A stretch of 64,000 nucleotides of DNA. It comes from Mesostigma viride (taxonomy: Eukaryota > Streptophyta > Mesostigmatophyceae > Mesostigmatales > Mesostigmataceae). Shown in pieces: positions 1 to 12,462 of the stretch (its first letter is position 1; each line of letters begins with the position of its first letter). The position numbers were made by a program, and so were the translations under genes. The stretch is from positions 1 through 64,000 of the forward strand of contig RPFO01001845.1 of NCBI GenBank assembly GCA_009746045.1, given 5' to 3'. The notes under the pieces are model-generated. The model was not told the DNA's origin. It ran no database searches and was given only the letters and a program-made list of their open reading frames with translations.

Positions 1-1366
1 TTTTTCAGGCCTGCGCAGTGCACGTCGGAACCTTCCATGGAAGAACGGCCGTTGTTGCGCGCCTGGGCGAGGGATCTACGAGGGCAAGGTATAGATTTGT
101 GGCGACTGTTATCTACTATCAGTTCTTTCTTCGAAGAGCTCATCGTTCGAAGTTTTTTGCGTTCGTTTTGGTCAGTTTCCGCCAGTTAACTCTCCGTTGC
201 TCGCCGTCGTGTTGACGAATACCTGGCAGCTTTAGCTTGTTTTCGTTGATGTCTTGATCAAATCCGCTTCAGTCTCAGCCGATAGATCCTAGGGAAGGCG
301 TAAGGGATTTCATAGCACGTGTTCTGGCAAGGATGTTGTGCGTATGGACGCTTCTTGTGTGTGATAGTGACGCACCCTTTCCTCGCAGCGGCATCACAGC
401 GGTCAGAAGCTGAACGGCCGCCACTGGTTTCTTTGCATTTGATCGTGTAGGGAAGGAAGTTTTTTTATCGACGACCATGTTGGAGCTATTGCATTTGTGT
501 GACTGCATGTAGATAGCTGCCATCATTGGTTTATTTGAGCTTTCCTTGTTATGATGATGTGACAAGACAGCAATGTGCTGAGCCAACCATGGTTGACATG
601 GTTGACTGCATGCGAGCTTTGTATGCCATGATCTCCTTGGTTCCTTGCCCTCCATAGTTCCAGTTTGTTGCCCATGTCGGGTAGGGCAGTTAAGGAGTTG
701 TTGCTGTGTTGGTAAGATTGGTTGGCATAACCCTTACATTCTAACCTGGGAGAAACATAGAAAATGCTGGTAATGCATGTTAGTGCCATCATCATTATTG
801 CTATTCACGTACCTATAAGTCTGGCCATGCTCGAGGGAGGGTGAAGGAGTATGAGGTGCGTGGCCACCCCTTTGTACTTCATAACATATTCAGCATGGAT
901 TTGATGCATGTTGGATGGAATGCAAAGTGTGATTGTGTTTACTTGCTTTCTGAGTGGTCCTTAGCGCCTTGTCAGGTGGTGAGTGGTCGTCTAGGAAACC
1001 CATCAGTGCGTGCCACAGTGACCCCCAACCTTGAGCATGTGTCGTCATCAGTGTGCTAGAGTTAACTATATGTGCTGTTGATCATAGATAGATTTGCTGA
1101 GTTCTTGGCATGAAGTTTACAAGGTAACCTTGGGTAGAGTATAGTGTATGCTCTCTTGGCATGTATGCCTAGCGATCGTGTTGCTATGCTTGCGCTGGCA
1201 AGGTTGGCCATGCCGAGGGCAGGTGAGGGCAGATGTGGTGCCTAGCCGTTTGCTTATGTTTTGTGATTGAGTGGGGCATGCTTTCTGGCTTTTTGGATGG
1301 AAAACAGCATGCCTAAGTGGCCATATACAAAGAAAACCCCCCTTAAGCTTATGTTCAGGTTTTAGC
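1..1366. other. No recognisable gene
   Basis: I see only short open frames here, many starting at non-ATG codons, with no recognisable motif, tRNA or long repeat. The stretch may hold diverged transposon debris; nothing can be supported. Confidence 0.5.
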
Positions 1367-1767
1367 ACGCATAACCTTAAATTACTTGAGCTAGACTTGT
1401 CGGAATGACCTGTGTTAAGGGTGGCTGTCACGACGTGATGCAAAGGGAGGGGCAGGGGGGCGATGGGGAAGGTAGCAGTGATGATGAGAATGATGTTGAT
1501 GATATTCCTTGCCTTGCATGTGCGTCCCCGGATGAAATTGACGGTGTCCCTTTCCTGCTGTGCAGCACATCCGAGTGCAAGGGAGGACTGCATGGGTGCT
1601 GCGCTGACCCCCGTTGACTAAGGAGCCCAAGGGGGATTGGTTTTGCCCTGCCTGCCTTGTGCAGGATGCTTACAAGGGCTGATATAGTGACATTTTCTGT
1701 TTTAGCGGGCATTTTTCTGAAAACACGTCTGACGCAATAACTTGAGCTAGACTTGTCGGAATGACCC
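1367..1767. repeat. Pair of ~28-bp direct repeats bracketing the PHD remnant
   Basis: The block CTTGAGCTAGACTTGTCGG followed by AATGACC occurs at about 1386-1411 and again at about 1742-1767, roughly 356 bp apart. Both copies are preceded by ACGC(C/A)ATAAC-like sequence, and further upstream by TTTTAGC. The same ATAACTT ... ACTTGTCGGAATGA arrangement is found in the 695-bp LTR of family B (near 21951-21985). The repeats may therefore be remnants of a related LTR-type element. Confidence 0.5.
1405..1682 (+). pseudogene. PHD-finger remnant with a frameshift
   Basis: Reading from the ATG at 1405, an acidic stretch (DGEGSSDDENDVDD) is followed by a C4HC3 pattern: CLAC, then LLC-STSEC, then LH-GCC. 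The frame stops at 1615-1617. One base of frameshift near 1608-1616 restores the expected end of the domain, PKGDWFCPACL, before a stop at 1680-1682. Cysteine/histidine spacing and the W two residues before the seventh ligand fit a PHD zinc finger, a reader of histone H3 tails that also occurs in some transposon proteins. The neighbouring direct repeats favour a transposon origin, but a decayed host gene or an exon read with one sequencing error is possible. The ATG lies inside the upstream direct repeat, so the true start is unknown. Confidence 0.6.
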
Positions 1768-2713
1768 GGGACTTGGAACACTGCTGTCCCCCTGTTAGCC
1801 GGAATTTTTGTTGATTTTGTGGCCTTATCGGAAGTGTTTATGATGTGTTTATTCTCAATGTCCGGTAAAAAATGACCTGCTTTGCGGGAAAATTAATAAC
1901 TGTTCAAGGTTTTGCCATTTCCATGATGTAAATAGCTCAGCAAGCTACAAACTCAGGGAACTATATGACCTTGATTTTTGGTAGCCAACAAATAAGTGCA
2001 TTGGCTGGGGCATACCCAGCCCTAATTAGCGTCTTTTGCTATTTATAGCGCATTATTGGCGTATATATGGGGGTAGTACCCCCAACAAGCATGGACAATG
2101 CACTAGAGATGCATGCATGGACAACTCACTAGAGATGTTATTTAGTGCCCCCAATCATAATTCAGCATTGTGCAAATGAATTTCAAGTGATATTAGCATA
2201 TGTCAAATTTTAAGGGTTTTGGGGTGCCACCTCCCCTTAACCCATAGTCCGCTGACCCATTTTTGGCACTTTTATACCCCTGAAAATGAAAAAAATCATA
2301 ACTTACAGGCCACAACTCCAAATACCCCCAACCAAGATGCTAGGAGTATCTACACTTCAAGGGCTTTCAGAATATGCAATAATACCTTGGCTTTATCAAA
2401 GCATTTGGATGATAGCTCCAGTCAAAGCTGGCCAAAAGACGATCTTTTTTCCCCAAGGAAAAGTCTACCCCCCCCTAACTTCCCAGGGAGGGCAGGGAAT
2501 CTCAATACCAACATTGGACAACTTAGTTGGATAGTCAAATGGGGGTTTCCTTGGGTCAGACCACCCGGATAACCCATTACCCCTATATAACGAGCTCATA
2601 CATGTGTGTGGGTTACGCACGTGAAAACAGCTATCTATGACATGCAGCACAGTAATGCATTATAACAAGCTATCAAAGGCTGCCAAAAGTGCTGGAATAC
2701 AAACACGTTGCCA
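1768..2713. other. AT-rich stretch without a gene
   Basis: There are no long frames and no recognisable motif. Short open frames around 2219-2572 show no family resemblance. I see nothing supportable. Confidence 0.5.
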
Positions 2714-3243
2714 AGATGTGGTTAATCGATTAATTAATTAGGAACATAACTGAGCCGTTGGGAGTACATGTAGCACATATCCCTGAGAAGGGGCATATGG
2801 CTTTTAATACATTCTGGGCTACTTCCTGCAAGGGTAGGGTGTAAACTACACCTGCTCTAGGTGCACCAAGGGCACCTGCACCACCATGATGTCTAAGAGC
2901 TCAATTAAGGCATGGCATGGGGAGCACCCATCCATCAAGGAATATGTGCTACATGATCTCCCAACGGAGGCATGTTATAATTTAATTTAATTTATATTTT
3001 TAATTTAATGGGGAGCATGCTCCTGTTTCAGGTTAATACCCACGAGCCCCGCGGCCCATTGCTAGAATGCAGGGTAGAAGTCCGCAGGTGGAGGTTATTG
3101 CCCCTGAGGATATCCGCTACACTACCGCCTCGTCTACCATTACAGTACATGACAGCTGAGATAAGGATGATATCCCCCTCAAGTGACTATTTATGGTTCC
3201 AAGGGCATGATGCCTTGAATGAAAGAGTGCGTGCGTGCGTGCA

Positions 3244-3558
3244 TGAGTGAGTGAGTGAGTGAGTGAGTGAGTGAGTGAGTGAGTGAGTGAGTGAGTGAGT
3301 GAGTGAGTGAGTGAGTGAGTGAGTGAGTGAGTGAGTGAGTGAGTGAGTGAGTGAGTGAGTGAGTGAGTGAGTGAGTGAGTGAGTGAGTGAGTGAGTGAGT
3401 GAGTGAGTGAGTGAGTGAGTGAGTGAGTGAGTGAGTGAGGGAGGGAGGGAGGGTGGGAGGGAGGGTGGGAGGGAGGGTGGGAGGGAGGGAGGGAGGGAGG
3501 GAGGGAGGGAGGGAGGAGGGAGGGAGGGAGGGAGGGAGGGAGGGAGGGAGGGAGGGAG
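3244..3558. repeat. (GAGT)n followed by (GAGG)n microsatellites
   Basis: About 195 bp of GAGT units is followed from about 3438 by about 120 bp of GAGG units with GGTG interruptions. The long serine/threonine/histidine/leucine or arginine/glycine frames across it are artefacts of the repeat. Confidence 0.95.
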
Positions 3559-3754
3559 TGCAAACGTCCGGGGAAATACGCTTTGGATTTGGAGCTCGAT
3601 TTTGCTTTGTAAATTGTCATGATCAATCTGCAGAGGACTTTTACCGGGCATTTTCGGCATCAGTCGATTAATGCATGAAAGGAGACAGTGTCTCTACCTT
3701 TGTCATGTTTCTAAGAAATATCATGGCAATGGTAATCCTCCCACCCACACTATT

Positions 3755-3965
3755 CACCAAGCACACGTTCAGCCCACTGACCAAGCACATGTTCCACCCA
3801 CTGACCAAGCACACGTTCAACCCACTGACCACACGCGGGTTCCGCCTACTGACCAAACACACGTTCCACCCACTGCATGACCAAACACGGGTTCCCTATA
3901 CTGACCAAAACCACACGTTCAACTCACTGACCAAGCACACGCTTTACCCACTGACCACGCACGGG
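3755..3965. repeat. Minisatellite, ~21-25-bp unit
   Basis: About nine degenerate copies of CCACTGACCAAGCACACGTT, with variants such as GACCACACGCGGGTTCC. The open frame through it (3675-4136) exists in both palindrome arms but has only repeat-derived composition and is not called as a gene. The mirror copy is at about 14090-14300. Confidence 0.75.
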
Positions 3966-4147
3966 TGCACCATACTAACCAAAGCACTCCGGGTTAGTAC
4001 CATCATCCACAGGGTGTCCAGGTGCTGCCAAGTTGCCCTAGCCCCTACACTGCACTCACCCACCAAACTAAACAGCCAATGCAAGCAAACAACCCAGCCA
4101 CCAATTGAAAGCAAACGGCATGTCTCTTTACCCTAATAATAAAGTCT

Positions 4148-4408
4148 GTACAGTCATTCATGCCTTAAGTTGGGTTGGCTTAAAGTTGTGTTCACGCCTT
4201 AAGTTGGGTCAAATAATTAAGTAAACTCGTGCCCCCGTTGGGTCGCATCGGCTTTCGGCATTCAAGTTCAAAGTAGTTTAGAACAGTATGTTTGAGTATC
4301 TTTAGTTCAAATTAGTACAATTAAGTTAAGTCATTGACACGTAAAGTTGGGTTGACCCCTAAAAAACCTTGAACCCAAATCAAGGCGTGAATGACGGAAT
4401 AACTGTAC
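4148..4408. mobile_element. Small TIR element (MITE-like), left-arm copy
   Basis: The ends are imperfect inverted repeats. The left end reads GTACAGTCATTCATGCC; the right end in reverse complement reads GTACAGTTATTCCG followed by TCATTCACGCC. Length is 261 bp and there is no coding capacity. The mirror copy is 13645-13907. No clear target duplication is visible, so the class is undetermined. Confidence 0.5.
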
Positions 4409-4525
4409 CAGTAGGGGCTTGGCCCCTACCGGGTCTACTTGTTATGGATAAATTAAAACACACAAATTATTTTGACCATATAGCTTGTAAATTAGTAACA
4501 ACATTTAACGGGTGAGACCACGCAC

Positions 4526-5101
4526 CTGCACATTGATGTACAGCAGGGATGCAGCTGCTAGCTCTCGATTGCCACCCCATGAGCCATCCTTGCGCATCCG
4601 TGACAAATAATCTAGAAAGGAGACCTCTTCCTTTTCATTGAAAGAACTAGTGATCAAGAAGGGCGTGTGTGCCTGCAGAAACGTGGCAATGTATGAATGG
4701 TACAGCACTCCATATTCAAGCAGTTATGATAAAGAATGGGCATACTAGGAATGAGTTGGCGGCAGTGCATGCGCAGGTGGCAAATTAAACGTGTATAATG
4801 ACGTGTGTATACGTTATACGTGGGCGCCGCACAACAACATGCTGTGATCGACAGGCCAATGGAAAGGACATGTGAAATGCAGGCAAGCAAACATGGGAAC
4901 TAAACACGTAAAGAACAACGACATAGGCATCTCCACAATACCTGCATATAGTCCACGACTTCCTGTCGGCACTGGTGTGTCCCCATTATGTTTCCCGTGC
5001 GCTGATCGATATCAATGAGTTATATATAGCCCCAAGCAGACAGTTGCCATCATGTGGAATGGCGCAGAGAGGGCAATTGCTGAAGGCCTGTGGCGAGTCC
5101 A
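4526..5101 (-). pseudogene. OTU-type cysteine protease fragment, left-arm copy
   Basis: Read on the minus strand, exon 1 (about 5101-4942) contains DGNCLLGAIYNSL, the OTU nucleophile motif (Cys in DGNC). It ends in RQEVVDYMQ at a GT donor. The intron is 4941-4673. Exon 2 (4672-4526, 49 codons) holds DYLSRMRKDGSWGGNREL, matching the dG-WGG--EL block of OTU domains, and ends at another GT donor. OTU proteins are deubiquitinating cysteine proteases; some viruses and transposons carry them too. Between DGNCL and RQEVV the frame is off by one in both arms, so the break predates the duplication. This copy lacks nine bases near the end of exon 2 that the right-arm copy has. The catalytic-histidine exon is not seen. 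Confidence 0.6.
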
Positions 5102-5666
5102 AGTAACACCATGCTCACCGGCAGTAACGTCTAACCACAAGTACTCGAAAGATAATTGGGTGTATACGTAAGTGCGCAGGATAAACTTGATCATGACGCC
5201 ACATGTCGCCACATTCGGGCAATAGGCATGGATATCCCCGCCTATTCGATATATATGAGCGACGTCGTCGGATTACCCACTCGCCAAGTCAAAGTCTTCC
5301 CGAAAAGCGAGCGGGCGCGCTAAAGAAGACTTACATTCGACCAGGAATCATCAACACGCCCAGCTGCTCGCGCAATCTAGTAACTAAATCACACAGCGCC
5401 GATGCAGGCCGAACCGACCTTTTCCCACAAATATTAGGCTGCGGCTTTTACAGGGCTAAAATTATCGCGATATTTCAAATAAATGACACTCCGATCACTG
5501 TCAGCATTGTTGGCAAGCACTCAATATGCCCCGGAATCGATGTCTAGTGCAGCACCACCATTCATTTCTTTATCCCTGCTTTTTTTTTTTTTTAGACGGA
5601 CGCTCCAGATTGTCGGCGGCTAACGTTTTAACTTTTTTCATTTTGCCTTCGTAGTTTTTTTTTTGG

Positions 5667-8600
5667 GCTTTTGACAGATCTGTAAAGTTAGGGCCCGAAA
5701 AATACAGATGGCTAGGCGTATATGCAGATCTGTTTTTTTATTCCAGATCTGTACGTAAACTCCGACGTAATGCCTTTACGTCTTCGGGGGTCGAGGTGCA
5801 GGCCGTGTTCACTTGTTCAGTACCTGGAAGCAAAATTCAGCCATGGCTACTGTACGAAAGCTAGAGGAATGTCAGCCGTATGACCTGCACACGAGGGTAA
5901 TTAAGAAATCAAGCCGAAGTTAATCCTGCATCTTAGCGAGCAGAATAATTGCAAACACAACAGCAATTGTGCGACAGACCAAACAATAATGCCGCGTGCA
6001 CTAGGCTCTGTATTCTGGTCACACCCATGTGCATTTGCTGCATTGGATTAGGCGCCATTACGAACTGAGTCGAGGGAAAACGCGAGGAGCGCCATCTAAG
6101 CAGTTGCTTGTCATGTCTATACGCCCGGGCATCTTATTATCTGTCTACCATGCACGCATTTTCCTTGGACGAATCAAACAGCTTTTGACATTTTAATGGC
6201 GACATTGAAGTCCGGCCACGACAATATAGCGCTGCTCAGAGCTTCGTTGCCGAGAAAGATGTGCTTTGTCCGGGCCGATAATGTAACTCTGCATAGACCC
6301 CGGTAGCTTTCAGCATGCGCATATTGCTTGAGGTAAGCGAGCCACGACGCCTGCAGGTGCTCCTGCCGAGGTGGAGACCTCCGAGAGCACGTGGATTAGG
6401 CTCATGCGTCAAAGCAGCATCGACCTTCATTCTCCTGGTGTGGAAGGTCACTTTTCAGGATTAACATATCTGAATGTTGATGGCCTGTGCATTTTCTGTC
6501 AATTGAGCAGCGATTGAAACCATGAGCCATGCAAGTGTAAGGTGCAGAATTCAGTTGATGAACCCAAGCCGGTAATGTGCAGAATTGATGAACCCAAGTT
6601 ATATGTGCAGATGTTTCGTCCCATTGGCTGTGTGCTAGTGCATGAACCGTCTAGGCCCTTGGCGTGTACTCACTTGCTGCAACCGTGCCCACAGCTGCTT
6701 GTCAATACACGCGGCAGGCACAATGACTTTTGCCGCGAGGTGAAACATTGAACTCCCCCACACCTTGCATTTTTCACTCTTTGTTTTCCCTATCCATCCT
6801 ACCCCCCAGCACACACACATGCACACACACACACGCCCACATACTGCACATGCACACAAATGTTCACACACACACGCCCACATACTACACATGCACACAA
6901 ATGTTCACACACACATGCACACACGCACACACATACACACATGCACACATGCACACATGCACACATGCACGCATGCACACATGCACGCATGCACACATGC
7001 ACGCATGCACACACGCACACACACACACATGCACACACGCACGCATACACACATGCACACATACACACATGCACACACGCACACATGCACACATGCACAC
7101 ATGCACACACGCACACACGCACACACGCACACACGCACACACGCACACACGCACACACGCACACACGCACACACGCACACACGCACACACGCACACACGC
7201 ACACACGCACACACGCACACACGCACACACGCACACACGCACACACGCACACACGCACACACGCACACACGCACACACGCACACACGCACACACGCACAC
7301 ACGCACACACGCACACACGCACACACGCACACACGCACACACGCACACACGCACACACGCACACACGCACACACGCACACACGCACACACGCACACACGC
7401 ACACACGCACACACGCACACACGCACACACGCACACACGCACACACGCACACATGCACACATGCACACATGCACACACCCACGTGCGCACATGCACGCTA
7501 ACACATGCGCACACACTAACACACACATCGTCGTCAGAACACACATGCACACAAATGTGCACACACCCACGAGCACACGTGCACATGCATACAATCCCAC
7601 ACAAACACAGGCAGACTTGCACACATGCGCCACATACATTAATCCATCACCAATAAACTGGTTGCTTGGACCCAACGACCTTCTTACTCGCCTGTCCACC
7701 CAACGTTCTGCCCATCCTCCCGCCTGCCCGCCTGCATGTCTGCCACCCGCCTACTGCCCACCCATCTGTCAGCCTGTCTGCCTGCTTGTGTGCATGCCTG
7801 CGGGCCTGCATGTGCACCTGCGCCCATGCACCTGTTATGCCCCCATGGCACGTATATGCAGCCTAGCTAGTTGAGTGTCTCTTTGCACGCGCACATGGGT
7901 GGCTACATGGGCATTTGCCTGTGTCTTGGGCTGGGGGGTTGGGCTGATTAGTTCAAGAGTGGGCGGGAAGACGGTGGTATAATTGGGTGGGTAGGGACGG
8001 AGTGGATGGATGATTGGGGGGGCTGGATGCGGGTGGGACTCAAGTTCGTGTAAAGTCCAAAGTTGCCTGTAGCATCAGCAAAAATAAGCGAGAAAGCAGC
8101 CTAAATTCAAGGAGCCTACTTGTTGTAACATGTGCCAAACTGCAATTAATGGTTGCAGGCTCACAAGCTGCCAGCTTCATAACGCAAATGGAATGAATTG
8201 CATGGTTACAGGACAAGCGTGTGGTTGGAAATCTTACAATGCCTGGCAACGTCTCTTTCATGTGCCCACTGAGAACCGCTGTTCAACACAGGAAGGCTTT
8301 GGCAAGCAACGAGCTTCGGCCAGGGCCTTCATTGCAAGGAAGCGTGTGTGAAGCAATAACGTCAGGATTTACAAGCAGAAACTATACCTAACTTTGCGAC
8401 CTTCATGCAGTATGTCATGTGCATGGCTATGTAGTATGTGCCAACAATCACAACGAAAAAGTGCGAAATTGCAAACATTGCCATGGAAGGGCAGGAGCCA
8501 CGCACGCAGCAAATTAAAACGGTTCGTGAACCAATCTGTCGGGCATAAAGGCAGCAAAGTCTGGCCAGCAATAATGCAGTGCGATGCGAGAAAAACTCGG

Positions 8601-9114
8601 TAACTATGGGCAGGCAGGCGCAGCTCGTCCTCAGCAGTGCTATCTAACGTGACGGCGCCTTATTTCCGCGTGCACGGTGCCGAACATGGCACTGGCCTGA
8701 TTCCAGTTGCAGCAACGCCAGATGCCTTCCCGTCATAGAGCAGAGGCTTCACGTACGTCGACATCGTTGCCTACCAATCGTAATGCTTCCCGTGATAATG
8801 CACTCGCGTCCGAACAAAATGTCGAGAAAGCAAACAATCTACACGCGATAAAACTGGGCTGCTAGCTTTTCAGGACTGGTTTTACCATGCCTTAAAATTC
8901 CATTAGCTTACTTTTAAAACCATGGCTGACTAATTTTGGCTAATTTTCAGGTATTTGTGCCGCACCGCCCGCATGCATGGCCCGGGACGAGTCTCGAAGA
9001 CGTAAGGGCATTACGTCGGAGTTTACGTACAGATCTGGAATAAAAAAACAGATCTGCATATACGCCTAGCCATCTGTATTTTTCGGGCCCTAACTTTTCA
9101 GATCTGTCAAAAGC
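5667..9114. mobile_element. Candidate non-autonomous element with 120-bp inverted ends
   Basis: Positions 5667-5786 and 8995-9114 are near-identical inverted repeats of 120 bp. Each has an internal AGATCTG motif repeated three times and is flanked outside by a T/A run. No transposase is recognisable between them. The interior contains a long CA-rich microsatellite and unclassified sequence. Long terminal inverted repeats suggest a cut-and-paste DNA element, for example Mutator-like, but I cannot identify a target duplication. Confidence 0.5.
6810..7610. repeat. CA-rich microsatellite (ACACACGC and ACACATGC units)
   Basis: Long runs of the 8-mer CACACACG with CACACATG variants at both ends. 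Every frame is open for hundreds of codons on both strands, encoding only H/T/R or C/V/A repeats. These are not genes. Confidence 0.95.
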
Positions 9115-10803
9115 TCTTTTTTTTTTTGAGACTATCGATGTGCACATGTCAGTTGGCTAAGCTTAGCCGCCTAGCGGCTAAGCTTAGGTAAGGTTTACGA
9201 AAATTTTCAAACTTTTCATTAAAATTATATTAAAATATTTAAGCGCGACGCACAGCGTCTCCACAGACATTTTTCTACCTACAAAAGTCATACAATGTTA
9301 ATCATGATTCTGGCGCTGTCACAAGGTCCGGCCGGCGACTTGCGCCGGAAATGCGCGGACTACACAAAGTAATTTGGCACACGGCCACGTCCAGGCTGTT
9401 TGGGATCATAAAAAGACTTTCCTCACGTGACTTAGTGTTTTCCTGTTGACATCATGCCCATTTAATATTAATGCTGCTGTTACCCTGCTCATGACCATCA
9501 TGCCCTGAATTCCATTCTTTGGTGACTTAGTGTTTTCTTGTTTAGGGGCTGGCATGCATGCGTTGCCATTGACATGCCATGGATGAAAAACGCCAAGAAG
9601 AGTATATGGCCCCGCTGCCACCAAAAAGCACCTGGTTGATCAACCAAGGGGATAGCCTGCACAGTGAGACACAAACACAGCAGACCCAGCAAAGCAAAAT
9701 TCAGGTTGTAAGCGAGTGGAGATTACTTTTGACATGCTTGATGAAGAAATATATAACACACCTTCTATTGTCACACCTTCTATAAACAAATAGTTGATTG
9801 ATCACCTTATACACCACGTAAACATGCTAGCAGACGCGCTCTTCAGTCCAGTGAAAATCCACGTGCGAAGCAAGTCAGCTTACGCAGAAAGCACCATGAA
9901 TGTAAATGACGCCCCAAACCCGTGACCAGGCAAGCATCCAGAGGGGCTTTCCAAGCCCAGTATATTCCAGAAAAAAGCATCACAGATCCTTGGGCAACCG
10001 AACGGACGTTAACGGACATTCGAAGGACCATGAAGATGGCGTCCTGCACGGCTAAGAAAATAAAACGCAACGCTACGCTATGTCTTTGCTGCGACTAGGT
10101 GGATTCGGTGAAAAGGAAAGAACGCAACCATGAAAATGCATCAGAAGGTAGTATCGATCAGGTAGTACCCCGGTAGGTAGTACGCCTCACCATCGGCATC
10201 GCCAGTTACGTCCCGTGGCAAAAAATCCAGCGTTCTTTCCAATATGATGACACCAGAAACTCGTCGGCCCCACCCCACGCCTTCCACGAACAGCAAACTG
10301 ATTTTACTAGGCACCCAGTACGTAAAGCAATTAAGCATGATACTACAATACCTAAATCTACAACGACATTCCATTTCCAGGTCGCCATAGCGACGCGGAC
10401 CTCTCCCACGGAGGTATCACTCCGTTGACGCACCTCCAGCTCAGAAAATTTCGTACTTGCTCTTCAAACATAAAATTTTGACGTATAAAACCATGGCTGC
10501 GCATTCCCCATCCCAATTTTCTAGCGTACGTTTCCTGCCATCGCCAGCCAGCATATTGCTCGCGGAGCACGTCACTTTGTTTTTCGTCCGGCGGCGTGGC
10601 CTGCGGCTGCGTCGTTTCGGTGGTCTTATCGATTTCGGGTCGTTTCCGTTGGATTTGTGACCGTTGGGGCCGAAGGCCGTTTGTTTTCCGTAGTTTGCTT
10701 GTTTTGGATTGGTTGTTTATGTGTAGTATTTTGTAGTATTCTGGACGGACGACCCGAGCCGCTAACTTAGCGGGTTTATCGCGTCCGTTGGATCCATCAT
10801 CGT
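9115..10803. other. Gene-poor stretch with two exon-like pieces
   Basis: Two segments look weakly coding. On the plus strand, 9579-9704 (starting MDEKRQEEYMAPLPPKSTW) ends in CAG at a GT donor. On the minus strand, a frame ending at 10141 (ending LPGYYLIDTTF) is preceded by an AG acceptor near 10312. Neither belongs to a family I recognise, and no complete gene can be built. Confidence 0.3.
9157..9187. other. Perfect 14-bp stem hairpin
   Basis: CTAAGCTTAGCCGC at 9157-9170 and its exact reverse complement at 9174-9187 are separated by CTA. It lies just outside the 120-bp-TIR element. No T-run follows, so it is not called a terminator. Confidence 0.7.
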
Positions 10804-10857
10804 ACGCTCCAGATTGTCGGCGGCTAACGTTTTAACTTTTTTCATTTTGCCTTCGTA
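10804..10857. repeat. 54-bp direct copy of 5600-5653
   Basis: The block starting ACGCTCCAGATTGTCGG and ending CCTTCGTA occurs in the same orientation at 5600-5653 and here. Each copy abuts an inverted-repeat element: the TIR element to the right of the first, the foldback element to the right of the second. Confidence 0.8.
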
Positions 10858-12462
10858 TATCCATTACTGTACTATCACCGGCCAGGCTGTCTTTGGCCCG
10901 CGCACGCAGTGAAATGTTTATGTTCCGCCTCTCTAATTCGACTCCGCGACACCGGAACAGTCAGCGCGACGCGGAATTGCGCGGGAAACGGCTCTGTTTA
11001 CCGCCAACGCGGTTTTACTGAACACCGGTACAAACGCTAACCTTGTTCAGCCTGAACCGCCAGCTGATCGAAGCCATTTCGTTCAGTAAATTTCAGAATT
11101 AACCTTGGAACGGAATCATTTTGTAACATCGTTGGCTAATACTCGGAATCCTCGAATTCAGTCTCTTCGCGCCGATTGGTCCATTTTTAACACCATTTTA
11201 ACACCAAACCGCTTAACACTCCGTCTGTGAACAAACTGAACTTATAACGGGCGTGGCCAGTAATTTTTCGTAGAATGCAGAATCGCGCCAGATGCGGGTG
11301 CCGGAGCGTCGCGCCGAATCTGGAAAAACGGTTCGATGGGATCCGAGATCCAATGTTGGGCTATTTGAATATATTTTTAATATTTTTTTTGGATAACAAA
11401 TATTGGTGAATTGCACGTTGCCATATGAGGGGGTTTGGCTACAAATGTTAACAAAAAAGGGGTGATGAGATGGTTCTAAATTTGGGTATGATGATAAAGT
11501 TGAGGGCACCAAAAACCTCCTAAACCCAAAAGTACACTACATAATGGACGCTTGGTGAGAAATTCAGCATCAATCATGCACAAGCTTCCAAATATCTAGG
11601 GACTCAAACCATTACGGGTGACACCCGTAATAACAACTAGAATGCTCCATTCTAGCCTTTGGGTGTGCCATTCATGTGGCATGGCCATCTGTGGTACCAT
11701 GGCACATCCTCTCATTAGAGGATGATATCATACTGGCTGTTGGCTCAGGAACAACACAGGGTGTGGGACCCAGGGCCCAATAACGACAAGCCCAGACCGC
11801 TCCATCTTTTTCATGATCTACTGGGTCGTAACCAGGTATTCACCATTATGCCTCACGGCGACATGACTCAGGTCCACTGGCTTCCCTGGTCTAATAACGC
11901 GCCCTATTAGCCTTTCACCTGTCACCTCCACACGTGTGTGTGCCCACCTTTAATTAGGATTCGCTGATACTCATTTCCCCTCTCACCTCTTAATTGGTCC
12001 ATAATTGGCTAATAAAAATATACCCATTTCCCCGAAAATGCTAATAGGGCCGGAACGAGACGGTTTTCAAAGTGCGGCACGAGTACGGGCGTGGTGTCTT
12101 TTTGGTGTTAAGGGTTTTGGTGTTAAAATGGTGTTAAAAATGGACCAATCGGCGCGAAGAGACTGAATTCGAGGATTCCGAGTATTAGCCAACGATGTTA
12201 CAAAATGATTCCGTTCCAAGGTTTCTGAAATTTACTGAACGAAATGGCTTCGATCAGCTGGCGGTTCAGGCTGAACAAGGTTAGCGTTGTACCGGTGTTC
12301 AGTAAAACCGCGTTGACGGTAAATAGAGCCGTTTCCCGCGCAATTCCGCGTCGCGCTGACTGTTCCGGTGTCGCGGAGTCGAATTAGAGAGGCGGAACAT
12401 AAACATTTCACTGCGTGCGCGGGCCAAAGACAGCCTGGCCGGTGATAGTACAGTAATGGATA
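10858..12462. mobile_element. Foldback-type element with ~360-bp inverted ends
   Basis: 10858-11219 and about 12103-12462 are inverted repeats of about 360 bp with few differences, beginning TATCCATTACTGTAC. The central ~880 bp has no transposase-like frame. A TA dinucleotide at each border would fit a TA target duplication, which some DNA transposons make, but a two-base match is weak. It lies at the loop edge of the large palindrome. Confidence 0.55.

Larger units (their letters stand above)
2714..5572. repeat. Left arm of a large imperfect palindrome
   Basis: The sequence reappears in reverse complement at about 12463-18075. Pieces correspond in mirror order: 2714-2925 with about 17866-18075, 3008-3242 with 17395-17864, the TGAG array with the CACT arrays, the GAGG array with the CCCT array, and 3559-5572 with about 12463-14509. 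The left arm is shorter because its microsatellites are smaller and it lacks the hAT and 220-bp insertions of the right arm. Point differences and small indels are scattered throughout, so the duplication is not very recent. Confidence 0.85.

Noticed and set aside
3675-4136. 153-codon frame conserved in both palindrome arms (also 13919-14380)
   Set aside because: It spans a minisatellite, and conservation follows from the inverted duplication, so it is not independent evidence of coding.
6730-7874. Overlapping 200-370-codon frames on both strands in the CA-rich region
   Set aside because: Repeat artefact of ACACACGC units; no non-repeat domain.
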